Notes: a model not told the origin generated them from the sequence alone. A DNA stretch of 64,000 nt from Natronohydrobacter sp. (GCA_020832585.1 JAFIEL010000002.1:26568-90567), one strand, 5' to 3'; positions 1 through 9,871 are shown, counted from the stretch's first letter. Numbers and translations: made by a program.

Positions 1-1772
1 ACGGCGAACCCCTTGACCAGCGGGAATTGTGCGGCCGTGGCAAAGCTTGCCGCCAGCGCATCCTCTGGCGCGTCCAGCCCCAGAACCACAATCCCGCGCG
101 TGTAGCGGTCATGCGTTTCAATCGCGGCAATGGCATTGGCCCAGGCGGCCTGCGTGGTCAGCGGCTCCAGCTTCCACCAGTCGGGGTAGATGCCCGCGTC
201 GTAGAACCGCGCGATCACCTGCGCCGTGGTCTGGTCACTGACCGCGCCGACCTTGGACGGGATCACTTCCAGCAGGAATTCCAGCCCGTTGCGGCGCGAG
301 GATGTGAAAAGCCGCCTGACCGTTGCGATCTGATCGGCCCACAGACTTTCCGCGTCATCGGGATGGCAGAAGCACAGTACCTTGACCACATTGCCGCGCG
401 CCCAAGTCTCAAGCCCGCCGCAGTCAGGGCCAAGGGCCGGTTCCAGCGTCAGCGGGCGCGATCCCGGCCATTCCGCAGGCCGCCCGACCCATAGCCCCGT
501 GCCAGAGGCCGCATGCAGCGCCCGCCGCCCGATCCGGTCATCACACAGGATGCCATAACCCGCGCGCCCGCCCTGCACCGCCAGTGCTGCTTCAAGGCAC
601 AACTCCTTGAACGCCGCGCCGCGTTCGGGCGTGTAACCCGCCATTTCCTCCAGTTGCATGCGGTGGTCGAAGGCAAAGATGCGGTAGTCGTTCCAATCCG
701 GCCCGTGATTGCGCGCTCGGTTGGTGGACCAGTGTATCTGCTCCAGTGCCGCGTCATTGCGCAGATCAGGCCGCACCACGCCGCGCTTCAGAAAGAATTC
801 CAGTTCCGCGAGCGAGGGATAGGCCGGTGTGCAGCCATGGCGCGACACCGCAAAGGCCCCGCAGGCATTCGCGTATTCCAGCGCGGTCGGCCAATCCGCC
901 CCATCGAGCCAGCCCTTCATCAGCCCCGAGAAGAACCCGTCCCCCGCGCCCAGCACATTGAACACCTCGATAGGAAAGCCCGGACCGCTTTCGCCGTCAT
1001 CCAGCCTGTCAGGGATCGCGCCACCGAAGGCCACCGCGCCTGCGGCACCGCGCTTGCACACCAGCGTGGCGTCCGACACCGCACGGACGGCGCGCAGCGC
1101 CGCAATCGTGTCGGTACTTCCACCTGCAATGTGGAATTCTTCCTCCGTGCCCACGATCAGGTCGAAGAAATGCAGATGCGATTGCAGCTTGGCGGTCACT
1201 GCCACCGATTCCACAAACCGGCTTTCGCCATCGCCATGCCCTGCCACCCCCCACAGGTTGGGGCGGTAGTCGATGTCGAGCGCGGTCTTGACCCCGTGCT
1301 GCCGCGCCAGCCGCAGCGCTTTGAGCACTGCCGCCTCTGTCCGCGGGTGGGACAAATGCGTACCCGTGGGCAATAGCGCACGGGCCGAGGCGATGAAATC
1401 CTCGTCAATGTCGTCTTCACTCAGCGCCATATCCGCGCAATTCTCGCGGTAGAAAATCAGCGGAAACTGATCCTCGTCGCGTATGCCCAGCAACACCAAC
1501 GCGGTCAGGCGGTCAGGGTCCGTCACCACACCATCAGTGCACACCCCTTCCCGCGCCAGTTGCTCGCGTATGAAGCGCCCCATATGCTCATCGCCGACCC
1601 GCGTGATCACTGCAGAGCGCAAACCAAGCCGCGCAGTCCCACAGGCGATATTCGTGGGACTGCCGCCGATATATTTGGCGAAAGACCCCATATCCTCCAA
1701 CCGCCCGCCGACTTGCGTGCCGTAAAGATCAACCGACGAGCGGCCAATGGTGATCAGATCAAGTTTCTTCAA
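1..1772 (-). CDS. iolC: 5-dehydro-2-deoxygluconokinase fused to DUF2090 (IolC), partial, 3' end beyond left edge
   Basis: Manual reverse-complement translation gives an open frame MKKLDLITIGRSSVDLYGTQVGGRLEDMGSFAKYIGGSPTNIACG...NVLGAGDGFFSGL (PfkB kinase) continuing into ...WNDYRIFAFDHRMQLEEMAG... (DUF2090). TTG start at 1772 with GAGGAG upstream. Missing from the ORF track because of the TTG start and edge truncation. Confidence 0.88.
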   Translation of the reverse strand, partial: MKKLDLITIGRSSVDLYGTQVGGRLEDMGSFAKYIGGSPTNIACGTARLGLRSAVITRVGDEHMGRFIREQLAREGVCTDGVVTDPDRLTALVLLGIRDEDQFPLIFYRENCADMALSEDDIDEDFIASARALLPTGTHLSHPRTEAAVLKALRLARQHGVKTALDIDYRPNLWGVAGHGDGESRFVESVAVTAKLQSHLHFFDLIVGTEEEFHIAGGSTDTIAALRAVRAVSDATLVCKRGAAGAVAFGGAIPDRLDDGESGPGFPIEVFNVLGAGDGFFSGLMKGWLDGADWPTALEYANACGAFAVSRHGCTPAYPSLAELEFFLKRGVVRPDLRNDAALEQIHWSTNRARNHGPDWNDYRIFAFDHRMQLEEMAGYTPERGAAFKELCLEAALAVQGGRAGYGILCDDRIGRRALHAASGTGLWVGRPAEWPGSRPLTLEPALGPDCGGLETWARGNVVKVLCFCHPDDAESLWADQIATVRRLFTSSRRNGLEFLLEVIPSKVGAVSDQTTAQVIARFYDAGIYPDWWKLEPLTTQAAWANAIAAIETHDRYTRGIVVLGLDAPEDALAASFATAAQFPLVKGFA

Positions 1773-1846
1773 GGTTCAGCTCCTCATGCCGGACTGAATC
1801 GCCACAGATGTCGAGATCGCATCAATGGTCATCAATCGAGCCTGGA

Positions 1847-2842
1847 TTAAGCATCCTGCACGCGCACAGCAGCGCCGATTTGCGCAGATTTCAGCGCGGC
1901 GTCCGCAAGTTCCAACGCGCGCAACCCGTCAAGCGTCGTAGTAGGCATTGGGGTGTTGTCCCGCAGCGCCGCGACAAAAGCCGCGATTTCGGCAGCATAA
2001 GCTGCGGTATAGCGCGTCATGAAGAAATTCAGCAAAGGCGCGTCATGAAAACCCTGCGCATCGGCAATCTGGATATTCCCTTCATGCTGGTTCTTGGCCG
2101 ACAGCATCCCGGCCTCGCCAAGCACCTCGATGCGCTGGTCATAGCCATAGGTCGCCCGGCGAGAGTTGGTGATGATCGCCTGTTTGCCACTGGCGGTGCG
2201 CAGGATCACGTTCACGCTGTCATAATCGCCCAGCTTGCCGATTTCAGGATCGGTCAGGACAGAGGCCTGTGCCATCACGGTTTCGACCTCTTCGCCAAGC
2301 AGCCAGCGCGCCATGTCGAAATCATGGATGGTCATATCACGGAAAATTCCGCCCGAGCGTGTGATATAGTCTGCCGGCGGGGCACCAGGGTCGCGGCTGG
2401 TGATCGTGATCATCTCCACCTTGCCAATACGGCCCGCATCCAGGGCGGCCTTTAGGGCGGCGAAATCAGGATCAAACCGGCGGTTGAACCCCAGCATGAC
2501 GCGGCCATGTGTGTCTTCGACCACTTTCAGGCATGCGCGCACCCGCGCGGAATCCAGATCGACCGGTTTTTCGCAGAAGACCGCCTTACCCACACGGCAG
2601 AAACGCTCGATCAGATCTGCATGCGTGTCAGTGGGTGTGCAGATCACCACCGCATCCACATCCACCGAAGCTTCGATCGCTTCAATCGTGCGGATGTCGC
2701 AGCCATATTTCGTGGCCACACTTTCTGCGGCAGCCGCGACGGGGTCCGCAATCGCCACAAGACCTGCGCCATCGACAGAAGCAATCGCGCGGGCATGGAC
2801 CTGGCCGATACGGCCTGCGCCCAGAACGGCAAAACGTGTCAT
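1847..2842 (-). CDS. iolG: Inositol 2-dehydrogenase / MocA-like Gfo/Idh/MocA oxidoreductase
   Basis: MTRFAVLGAGRIGQVHARAIASV... with CEKPVDLD and GGIFRDMTIHDFDMARWLLGEE motifs; the ORF extends upstream but the Rossmann start is at 2842. Confidence 0.88.
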   Translation of the reverse strand: MTRFAVLGAGRIGQVHARAIASVDGAGLVAIADPVAAAAESVATKYGCDIRTIEAIEASVDVDAVVICTPTDTHADLIERFCRVGKAVFCEKPVDLDSARVRACLKVVEDTHGRVMLGFNRRFDPDFAALKAALDAGRIGKVEMITITSRDPGAPPADYITRSGGIFRDMTIHDFDMARWLLGEEVETVMAQASVLTDPEIGKLGDYDSVNVILRTASGKQAIITNSRRATYGYDQRIEVLGEAGMLSAKNQHEGNIQIADAQGFHDAPLLNFFMTRYTAAYAAEIAAFVAALRDNTPMPTTTLDGLRALELADAALKSAQIGAAVRVQDA

Positions 2843-2879
2843 GTTTGGTATCCTTCTTCTGTCCATATTCAGGGCTTTG

Positions 2880-3647
2880 TCACTCAGGATAGGCGCCTGC
2901 AACATTCTGATCAAAATCGACCAGAGCGCCTGTCATCACGCCAGAGTCGGCACTTAGCATATAGCTTGCCAGACCCGCTACATGCGTAGGTTTGACGAGC
3001 GTACCAAAAGGTTGCGCAGCCTCTGCGCGCGCAAGCCAGTCGTCACCCGCCCCATGATACCTGCGCTGGGTTGCGTCTTCGCCCGGCGTATCCATCCAGC
3101 CGCAATTGATGCCATTCACGCGGATATGCTGACTGCGCAAAGCTTGCGCGGCATTGCGCGTCACATTGGCCAGCGCGGCCTTCGAGGCCGAATAGGGCGC
3201 AAGGAAGGACTGCCCGCAATGCACCACCATCGACAGGATATTGACAACACTGGCACCGTGCCCCGCGGCGATCGCGCGCTGCGCGACACGCTGCAAGACG
3301 AAAAAGGGCGTTCTGGCATTTGCGGTCATCATCCGGTCCCACAGTTCGGGCGTTGTGTCGAGCACAGAGCCACGATCCGTCAACGCGCCTGCCACGACAA
3401 GGGCATCAATTCGGCCCAGATGGTCGGCTGCCTGATCGACAGCCGCGACAGTTGCCGCCGTGTCACACAGATCGGTCACGGCAAAACGCGCGCCAAGCTC
3501 TGCCGCAATGGACGTGCCTTTCGCACTGTCGCGCCCCGTGATCACCAGCTTTGTGCAGCCTTGCGCGACAAGCTTTCGCGCAATGGCAAGCCCCAAGCCC
3601 TGCGTGCCGCCAAGGATAAGCGCATGTGTCTGGCTGTGCTGCATCAT
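2880..3647 (-). CDS. SDR family oxidoreductase
   Basis: MMQHSQTHALILGGTQGLGLAIARKL (GxxxGxG-like), YSASKAALANVTRNAA catalytic YxxxK. Confidence 0.85.
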   Translation of the reverse strand: MMQHSQTHALILGGTQGLGLAIARKLVAQGCTKLVITGRDSAKGTSIAAELGARFAVTDLCDTAATVAAVDQAADHLGRIDALVVAGALTDRGSVLDTTPELWDRMMTANARTPFFVLQRVAQRAIAAGHGASVVNILSMVVHCGQSFLAPYSASKAALANVTRNAAQALRSQHIRVNGINCGWMDTPGEDATQRRYHGAGDDWLARAEAAQPFGTLVKPTHVAGLASYMLSADSGVMTGALVDFDQNVAGAYPE

Positions 3648-4423
3648 GTAGCGCCTTCGGTGGAATAGTCGGGTTGCGTCTTGGCACCTGTGATATAGGC
3701 AACGACCTCTTCGCCTGTGACATCGCGGGCGATCAGGTTCGCGCAGATCCGCCCCCGGCGAAACACCACAATCCGGTCGCACAGATCCATCACCTGTCGC
3801 ATGTTGTGACTGATCAGGATCAGCGGCTCGCCCTGTTCCTTCAACGTGCGCACGATGTTTTCGACCTGCGCAGTTTCCTGCACGCCAAGGGCGGCAGTCG
3901 GTTCATCCATGATCGTCAGTTTGGAATGAAATGTCGCCGTGCGCGCAATTGCGACGCATTGCCGCTGTCCGCCTGACATAAACTGGATCGTGTTGCGAAT
4001 GGACGGGATCTTGACGCCGGTTTTTTCCAGTGCCGCCAGTGTTTCGGCGTGCATCGCCTTGTAATCCAGCCGCCGGAACGGGCCCAGCCAGTTCCATTTT
4101 GTCTTTTCGCGCCCCAGAAACAGATTGTCCGGCACATCCAGATGATCGGCCAGTGCCAATGTCTGAAACACGGCTTCGATCCCGGCTTCGCGAGCGGCAA
4201 GCGGACCGGAGAACTCGACCTTCGTGCCGTCAAAATGGATCTCGCCGCGTGTCGGCTGTTCAACCCCCGTAATCTGGCGCACGAAGGTCGACTTGCCCGC
4301 GCCATTGTCGCCCATGATCGCGACATGCTCGCCCTTGCGCAGGGCGAAACTGGCGTCTTCCAGCGCGTGCACACCGCCGTAATGCTTGGTCAGACTGCGG
4401 GTTTCGAGAATGTACTCGCTCAT
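3644..4423 (-). CDS. Sugar ABC transporter ATP-binding protein (single ABC domain, RbsA-like family)
   Basis: MSEYILETRSLTKHYGGVHAL; Walker A GDNGAGKST; signature MSGGQRQ; Walker B LTIMDEP. Confidence 0.9.
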   Translation of the reverse strand: MSEYILETRSLTKHYGGVHALEDASFALRKGEHVAIMGDNGAGKSTFVRQITGVEQPTRGEIHFDGTKVEFSGPLAAREAGIEAVFQTLALADHLDVPDNLFLGREKTKWNWLGPFRRLDYKAMHAETLAALEKTGVKIPSIRNTIQFMSGGQRQCVAIARTATFHSKLTIMDEPTAALGVQETAQVENIVRTLKEQGEPLILISHNMRQVMDLCDRIVVFRRGRICANLIARDVTGEEVVAYITGAKTQPDYSTEGAT

Positions 4424-4433
4424 TTCTGTCCCC

Positions 4434-5519
4434 TTACATCCGATGGGCCGCGCGGCGCTGGCGCCACTGGTCCAGGACAACCGCGCCAACGATAATCGCG
4501 CCCTTGGCCATTTCCTGGTAATAGGCATCCAGCCGCAGGAACGTGAAACCAGAAATGATCACACCGAAGATCAACGCCCCAAGACAAGTGCCGATGATGG
4601 AGCCGCGCCCGCCCTGCAAGGAAATGCCGCCGATCACCGCCATTGCGATGGCATCGAGTTCATACATCACGCCCATCCCGGCCTGTGCAGTCAGGTTCTT
4701 GGAACTCAAGACGATGGCGGCAATTGCTGCCAACCCCCCGGCAATGGTGTAGACCAGCGTCAGATGGCGCTGCACATTGATCCCCGACATGCGCGCGGCA
4801 TCCATGTTCGAGCCGATGGCATAGGTGTGCTTGCCATAAACCGTATGACGCATGATCAGGTAAAACAGCACAGCCAGACCGATGAAGATATAGACCGGCA
4901 TCATGCCTGCACCGATGGCAGCATAGCTTTCCGTCGGGAACGACACGGGTTGGCCCTTGGTCCACCATTTTGCCACGCCGCGCGCAGCCACCATCATGCC
5001 CAAAGTCGCGATAAAGGGCGGGATGCGCGTATAGGCGATCAGAAGTCCATTGATCAAACCCGCCAGCAACCCGCAACCAAGACCCACCAGGACCGGCACG
5101 ATGATTGGCAGATCCAGCCAACCCTGCTCGAAGAAAACCGCGCGTGTGTGGGGGTTTCCATTGACTTCTGCCACTTGCGCAAAACTCATGGCGATCATTG
5201 CCGTGGCCCCGACGATAGAGCCGGAGGACAGATCGATCCCGCCTGTGATGATCACCTGCGTCACACCAAGTGCAATGATGCCGATGATCGCCACCTGCAG
5301 GATGATGATCTGCAGACGCGCTTCATTGAAGATCGAGTTGAAGCGGCCCTGCGTGTCGAACAGGAAGCTTTGGCCGTTCATATAGGGCATTGTCTGCCCC
5401 AGTAGCTCGAAGACGCCGACAATCAGGACAAGCGCCAGAAACACGTTCAGTTCCGGCGGTCGGTAGCGCTTTCTGTGGTCGTATTTCAGACCACCAATTC
5501 CCACTGTTGCCTCTGCCAT
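4434..5519 (-). CDS. Sugar ABC transporter permease (RbsC-like)
   Basis: Hydrophobic multi-TM protein; GVTQVIITGGIDLSSGSIVG and AVIGGISLQGGRGSIIGTCLGA motifs of the BPD_transp_2 family. Confidence 0.9.
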   Translation of the reverse strand: MAEATVGIGGLKYDHRKRYRPPELNVFLALVLIVGVFELLGQTMPYMNGQSFLFDTQGRFNSIFNEARLQIIILQVAIIGIIALGVTQVIITGGIDLSSGSIVGATAMIAMSFAQVAEVNGNPHTRAVFFEQGWLDLPIIVPVLVGLGCGLLAGLINGLLIAYTRIPPFIATLGMMVAARGVAKWWTKGQPVSFPTESYAAIGAGMMPVYIFIGLAVLFYLIMRHTVYGKHTYAIGSNMDAARMSGINVQRHLTLVYTIAGGLAAIAAIVLSSKNLTAQAGMGVMYELDAIAMAVIGGISLQGGRGSIIGTCLGALIFGVIISGFTFLRLDAYYQEMAKGAIIVGAVVLDQWRQRRAAHRM

Positions 5520-5554
5520 GCTCTCACTCCCGCGCATCGTCGCTCTCCGAGGGT

Positions 5555-5578
5555 GGGGCGACGAAACAGCGTCGCCCC
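5555..5578 (-). terminator. GC-rich stem-loop GGGGCGACG-AAACAG-CGTCGCCCC downstream of sugar-binding protein gene
   Basis: 9-bp perfect stem between SBP stop (5608) and permease start (5519). Confidence 0.6.
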
Positions 5579-5607
5579 TTCGTCAGCCAGTCCGATCTTG
5601 TGTCCGA

Positions 5608-6555
5608 TCAGTTGGCACTCAGGAAGTCACCAAGGTTTGCCGGGGTGACAAGTTCAAAGGGAACATAGACTTTGGACGCGACTGTCTCGCCAGCAGCAAG
5701 CGCAATCGCGGCGTCCAATGCCCCCGACCCTTGCCCGGCGGCGTTCTGGAACACCGTGACATTCAAATCACCGGCCTGCATGGAGGCCAGCGCATCCTGT
5801 GTGGCATCGATCCCGGTGACAATCACATCATCCATCGAAATTCCCGCCGATTTCATGGCTTGGATCGCCCCCAGAGCCATTTCATCATTATTGGCCAGCA
5901 CTGCATCGAACTGATCGCCCGATGAGAGCCAGTTCGTCATGAGATTGCGCGCCTCGTCGCGCGACCAGTTGGCAGTCTGGCGGTCGATGACGTTCATGAA
6001 GTTGCACATGTCCATGCCGATGACATCATCGAAATCCTTGGTGCGCTGGATCGCCGCCTGGTTCGACAATTCGCCCATCATGATATAGATATTTGCCCCG
6101 TCGCTCTTGCCTGCCGCGCGCAGCAGCTTGCAGGCCTCGAAAGCGGCCAGGGTGCCGGATTCGATCTCGTTCGATGCAACGAAAGCCTGGTTTTCGGGCA
6201 GTTCATCCACATTGATCGGCTGACGGTTCACATAGACCAGCGGCACACCGGCGCTGGCAGCGGCATTGCTCATGGCGACAGTAGCCGAGGTGTCCACCGG
6301 GTTCACGATGATCGCGTCCACCCCGGAGGCCACGAAATTGTTGATCTGGTCAAGCTGGCGCGCGACGTCATTTTGCGCATCCTCGACCTGCAGGGTGACG
6401 CCGTCCATGCCCGCAGCCATGTCGATCATACCATTGCGCAGCACAGTCAGGAAGTTGTCGTCAAACAGCGCCATGCTGACGCCAATGTTCTGCGCATGAG
6501 CTGCAGAGGCCATGAGAGCAGTAGCCGCTGTCGCGGCGAGAAGGGTCTTCTTCAT
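5608..6555 (-). CDS. Periplasmic sugar-binding protein (MocB/RbsB-like)
   Basis: Signal peptide MKKTLLAATAATALMASAAHAQ; peripla_BP_4 pattern (DAIIVNPVDTSAT, VLANNDEMALGAIQAM). Confidence 0.88.
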   Translation of the reverse strand: MKKTLLAATAATALMASAAHAQNIGVSMALFDDNFLTVLRNGMIDMAAGMDGVTLQVEDAQNDVARQLDQINNFVASGVDAIIVNPVDTSATVAMSNAAASAGVPLVYVNRQPINVDELPENQAFVASNEIESGTLAAFEACKLLRAAGKSDGANIYIMMGELSNQAAIQRTKDFDDVIGMDMCNFMNVIDRQTANWSRDEARNLMTNWLSSGDQFDAVLANNDEMALGAIQAMKSAGISMDDVIVTGIDATQDALASMQAGDLNVTVFQNAAGQGSGALDAAIALAAGETVASKVYVPFELVTPANLGDFLSAN

Positions 6556-6620
6556 TTGTCTGGTTCCTCCCAGTGATGGTGTCCGGCGCACCTTGCTCCT
6601 CTGCCGGAATTTCTTTCCGC

Positions 6621-7454
6621 TCAGGCAGCCTTGGCCCGAAGTTGCGCGGAAATGAAATCGAATGACTGGCGCAGCGCGGTCGCTGGATCGTCCAGTGACT
6701 GGGTCTCTGGCGAGAAACACTCATAGCTGAATGCCCCTGTGTACCCCCCCGCGATCAAGGCCGCGATCTGGTCAATATTTCCCAGCCGGTCGTCAGCATC
6801 AATCAAGACCCGATGTTCGTCTTCCATCTGATCCACACTCAGACCCGGTTCGACAACAGCCGAAATATGGACAATTCCTGTTTGTGCGGCGAAGATCGGG
6901 CCACCATCCGCAAGCGTGTGGTGGAAGGTGTCATGCACGATCAGGAAACGGTCGGCCATATCCAGCGCAGTGATCATCTCGACCAGTTCCTGCTTGGATC
7001 GAAGTGACGAGCGCCCGAAGCCCAGGGGCTCGACCAGAGCGACCATATCAGCCGCGACAAGCATCGGATAGCACGCCTTGAGCGCAACGCGCAGATTGGC
7101 CTGGCGTTCGCCCTCTGCCCCCCCGGTGCCGTCATTGCGCGGGATCAGGCTGATTGTCTCTGCCCCCGCGCGTCTGGCGATCTCGATCAGCGAGGCCACT
7201 TCTGCTGCGCGCATGTCATCCCAACTGTTGAACGGATAGACCTGGCTCAGCCCGAGAAACCGAAGCCCGCGTTCCCGCACCATTTCCCCGACCTGCTCAG
7301 CCGACAGGCCATCGAATATCGGGCGGCCAATACCGTCCATATCATTGCGCAATTCGACCCCGATGCACCCCAGATCGCGCGCCAGATCAAGAAACGCCAC
7401 AAGGCTCATGCGAGGCGCGGTCATCTGGTTCAGGGCGAAGTGCATCTGCGTCAT
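6621..7454 (-). CDS. iolI: TIM-barrel sugar isomerase/epimerase, 2-keto-myo-inositol isomerase-like (IolI/MocC family)
   Basis: MTQMHFALNQMTAPRMSLVAFLDLARDLGCIGVELRND...LVEPLGFGRSSL...IVHDTFHH; xylose isomerase-like TIM-barrel pattern. Confidence 0.75.
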   Translation of the reverse strand: MTQMHFALNQMTAPRMSLVAFLDLARDLGCIGVELRNDMDGIGRPIFDGLSAEQVGEMVRERGLRFLGLSQVYPFNSWDDMRAAEVASLIEIARRAGAETISLIPRNDGTGGAEGERQANLRVALKACYPMLVAADMVALVEPLGFGRSSLRSKQELVEMITALDMADRFLIVHDTFHHTLADGGPIFAAQTGIVHISAVVEPGLSVDQMEDEHRVLIDADDRLGNIDQIAALIAGGYTGAFSYECFSPETQSLDDPATALRQSFDFISAQLRAKAA

Positions 7455-7557
7455 CCTTGGTGGCTTGATCTGGATGAACGGTGCTTGCTATCGCGGATTC
7501 GGTCAATCCGGGACTCATGTTTTTGCGTCACAAATGACGTTTTTCTGCAGGTGCATT

Positions 7558-7575
7558 ATGACGTTATTACGTCAT
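7558..7575. promoter_or_regulatory. Candidate LacI operator (near-palindrome ATGACGTTATTACGTCAT)
   Basis: Matches the core of the 8612-8637 palindrome with one substitution; overlaps the lacI stop, about 100 bp upstream of the iolI-like start. Confidence 0.55.
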
Positions 7576-8598
7576 TTCCGGAAGGATGATCCTTGGCTCC
7601 AGAAAGTGCTGGCCCGTGATCTTGTCGGACCCGTCTTGCAAGGCATGCAACATCAGATCGACCAGATCCGTGCACAGTTCGGCAAGGGGTGTACAAATGG
7701 CCATGGTCGCATACCCATCCGCCAGCGCTGCACGACTATCGGCAGTCAATTCATTGACCACCAGTGCCACGCGTGGACTGGCATGTACCTCGCGAAGCGC
7801 GGCAATCGCGCCCTCCATGCCACCACCTGCACAATATATGCCAACAAGGTCGGGATGCCGACGCAAGAGATCCAGTGTCGCCTCATAGGTCAACTGGCGC
7901 GTCTCCAGATTCACCAGTGTTTCAAGCACAGTGCACCCTGGCACATTCTCTCGCACATAGGACCGGAAACCGACCTCGCGCAGATCATGGCCATGCCAGC
8001 GATTGCCCCCTACAAAGACCGCAAGTTTGCCCGGACGCCTGATGCGGCCGGTGATCATCCATGCTGCAACACGGCCTACTTTCATGTTGTTAAGGCCAAT
8101 ATAGTTGCGCCGAACACCTTGGGCAAAATCGTTGAGAAGCGAAAAGACCGGGACACCCTTGTCCTGCAGATCCTGAACGGCCTGAGTCAGTCTTTGATGA
8201 TTGACCGCCGCTGCGGCGACAGCGTCGCATCGTGCGCCCAGACCACGCAACGCATCGGCAAAATCGTCCGGGGACTGGGACGAGGCATATCGAATGATCG
8301 CCCGTCCCCGCACATCCCTGCGCGCAGTGACCGCCACTTCCAGCTCACGGGCAAAGTTCTGATAGAACTCCTGCGATTTCTTGATCAGGACAAACCCGAA
8401 CGTGACCTCTGGCTTGGCCGCATCCACATTCTGCGCAAGCAACCCGCGCGCATGATAGCCCACACGATGCGCAGCATCCGCAATCTTGCGCAACGTTTCT
8501 TCGCGAACTGTCGCGCGGCCATTCAGCGCTCGGTCTACAGTCGTTACACTTACCCCCGCTGCACGGGCAACATCCTGTGTTGTCGGGCGCTTAACCAT
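7567..8598 (-). CDS. LacI-family transcriptional regulator
   Basis: MVKRPTTQDVARAAGVSVTTVDRALNGRATVREETLRKIADAAHRVGY HTH plus periplasmic-binding-like effector domain. Confidence 0.9.
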   Translation of the reverse strand: MVKRPTTQDVARAAGVSVTTVDRALNGRATVREETLRKIADAAHRVGYHARGLLAQNVDAAKPEVTFGFVLIKKSQEFYQNFARELEVAVTARRDVRGRAIIRYASSQSPDDFADALRGLGARCDAVAAAAVNHQRLTQAVQDLQDKGVPVFSLLNDFAQGVRRNYIGLNNMKVGRVAAWMITGRIRRPGKLAVFVGGNRWHGHDLREVGFRSYVRENVPGCTVLETLVNLETRQLTYEATLDLLRRHPDLVGIYCAGGGMEGAIAALREVHASPRVALVVNELTADSRAALADGYATMAICTPLAELCTDLVDLMLHALQDGSDKITGQHFLEPRIILPEMT

Positions 8599-8611
8599 GT
8601 TGTTTTCCGAA

Positions 8612-8637
8612 CATGATGACGTAATTACGTCATCATG
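8612..8637. promoter_or_regulatory. Candidate LacI operator, 26-bp perfect palindrome CATGATGACGTAATTACGTCATCATG
   Basis: 13 consecutive complementary pairs checked by hand; 14 bp upstream of the lacI start codon. Confidence 0.7.
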
Positions 8638-8663
8638 ACAGAATCTCACTCCGCGTTCAACTC

Positions 8664-9467
8664 TCAGGTGGTGGCAAGCTCGCCCAGAAACCGCTCATAC
8701 TCGCAATCGGCAATCGGTACGGCGTGTTCCGGTCCGGGATACGTCCCGCGCTCCACATCCTGGCGAAAAGCCTCGAAAGCGCTGATCCGTTTTTGCTGCA
8801 ACCGCTCATACTCCGTCGCGAAATCGGCATATGTCCTGGCGTGACGGGGCTTGTGACCGCGCGTACACCCCAGCACGTCCTCCGCAAACAGATATTGCGC
8901 ATCCGCGCCGGACCCGGCCCCCATACCAAGCATGACAAGCGATGTGCGCCGAGAAATCTCTGCGGCCACCCGGTCCGGCACCACTTCGAGTTCGGCCCCG
9001 AATGCGCCGACGGCTTCAAGCGCCCGCACATGGCGCCAGACCGCGAGGGCCGACTCTGCTGTCTTGCCCACGGCCTTGAACCCACCGGTCCAGGTTGCTT
9101 TCGAGGGGATGAGCCCCACATGGCCGACCACAGGTATGCCATCATCGGCCAGCGCCTTGATCGTGCCGAGCGCTGACGCACAATAAACGCAATCGCCGCC
9201 AGCCTGCATCGCTGCATGTGCTGCGCGCTGATAGTCTTCCATCGTGACCAACTGGCCGTAGAGAAGACCGACCTGCACGAAGCAATCACCCGCTGCATCG
9301 CGCATCTCGGGCGTCCAGAGCGGGCCAATGATCGACAACATGTCGATCCCCGCCTCTGCTGCTGCCGCAGCTTCTTCGACGCTCTCGACATACAGCATCG
9401 TCAGTTGGCGCTTTCCTTTCAGCGCGCGAATATCTGCCACCGTAGGCCGTGTAGATCTGAGGCTCAT
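8664..9467 (-). CDS. 3-methyl-2-oxobutanoate hydroxymethyltransferase-like protein (PanB/KPHMT family)
   Basis: LTMLYVESVEEAAAAAEAGIDMLSI...GIPVVGHVGLIPSKATWTGGFKAVGKT..., matching PanB PVxGHxGLxPQ and GGFKVQG-type motifs. Confidence 0.78.
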   Translation of the reverse strand: MSLRSTRPTVADIRALKGKRQLTMLYVESVEEAAAAAEAGIDMLSIIGPLWTPEMRDAAGDCFVQVGLLYGQLVTMEDYQRAAHAAMQAGGDCVYCASALGTIKALADDGIPVVGHVGLIPSKATWTGGFKAVGKTAESALAVWRHVRALEAVGAFGAELEVVPDRVAAEISRRTSLVMLGMGAGSGADAQYLFAEDVLGCTRGHKPRHARTYADFATEYERLQQKRISAFEAFRQDVERGTYPGPEHAVPIADCEYERFLGELATT

Positions 9468-9538
9468 GAATTGTCCTTCGTGTTCAGACGGGCTTTATGT
9501 GCCGCAACAGCGCCGATACGCACAATGCACGCCAGTGT

Positions 9539-9847
9539 TCAGACCTCGATCAGGACACGCCCGGCTTCGGTTTTCACAGGGTAGGTGTTCAGGTTGACGC
9601 AGGCGGGCGCGCGCTTGGCCTCGCCCGTGCGGTAATCAAAGGTCGCGTTATGCTTGGGACATTCGATTTCATAATCCATCACCAGCCCGTCTGCGAGATG
9701 CACCTGTTCATGCGTGCAAAGTCCATCAGTGCAGAAAAACTCGTCATCAGGGCTGCGATAGATCGCGAAGGTTCGACCGTCATGGTCAAAACGGATCAGG
9801 TCTTCACTCTCGATATCATTGGTGGCGCAGGCATCAATCCAGGGCAT
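9539..9847 (-). CDS. mocE: Rieske [2Fe-2S] ferredoxin (MocE-like)
   Basis: CTHEQVHLADGLVMDYEIECPKHNATFD, Rieske CxH...CxxH; adjacent to a MocD-like desaturase. Confidence 0.8.
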   Translation of the reverse strand: MPWIDACATNDIESEDLIRFDHDGRTFAIYRSPDDEFFCTDGLCTHEQVHLADGLVMDYEIECPKHNATFDYRTGEAKRAPACVNLNTYPVKTEAGRVLIEV

Positions 9848-9871
9848 TTGTCTTTCCTCGCAAATCAGGTG

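Noticed and set aside
7345-8616. 423-aa plus-strand ORF opposite LacI
   Set aside because: Antisense to a clear LacI-family gene.
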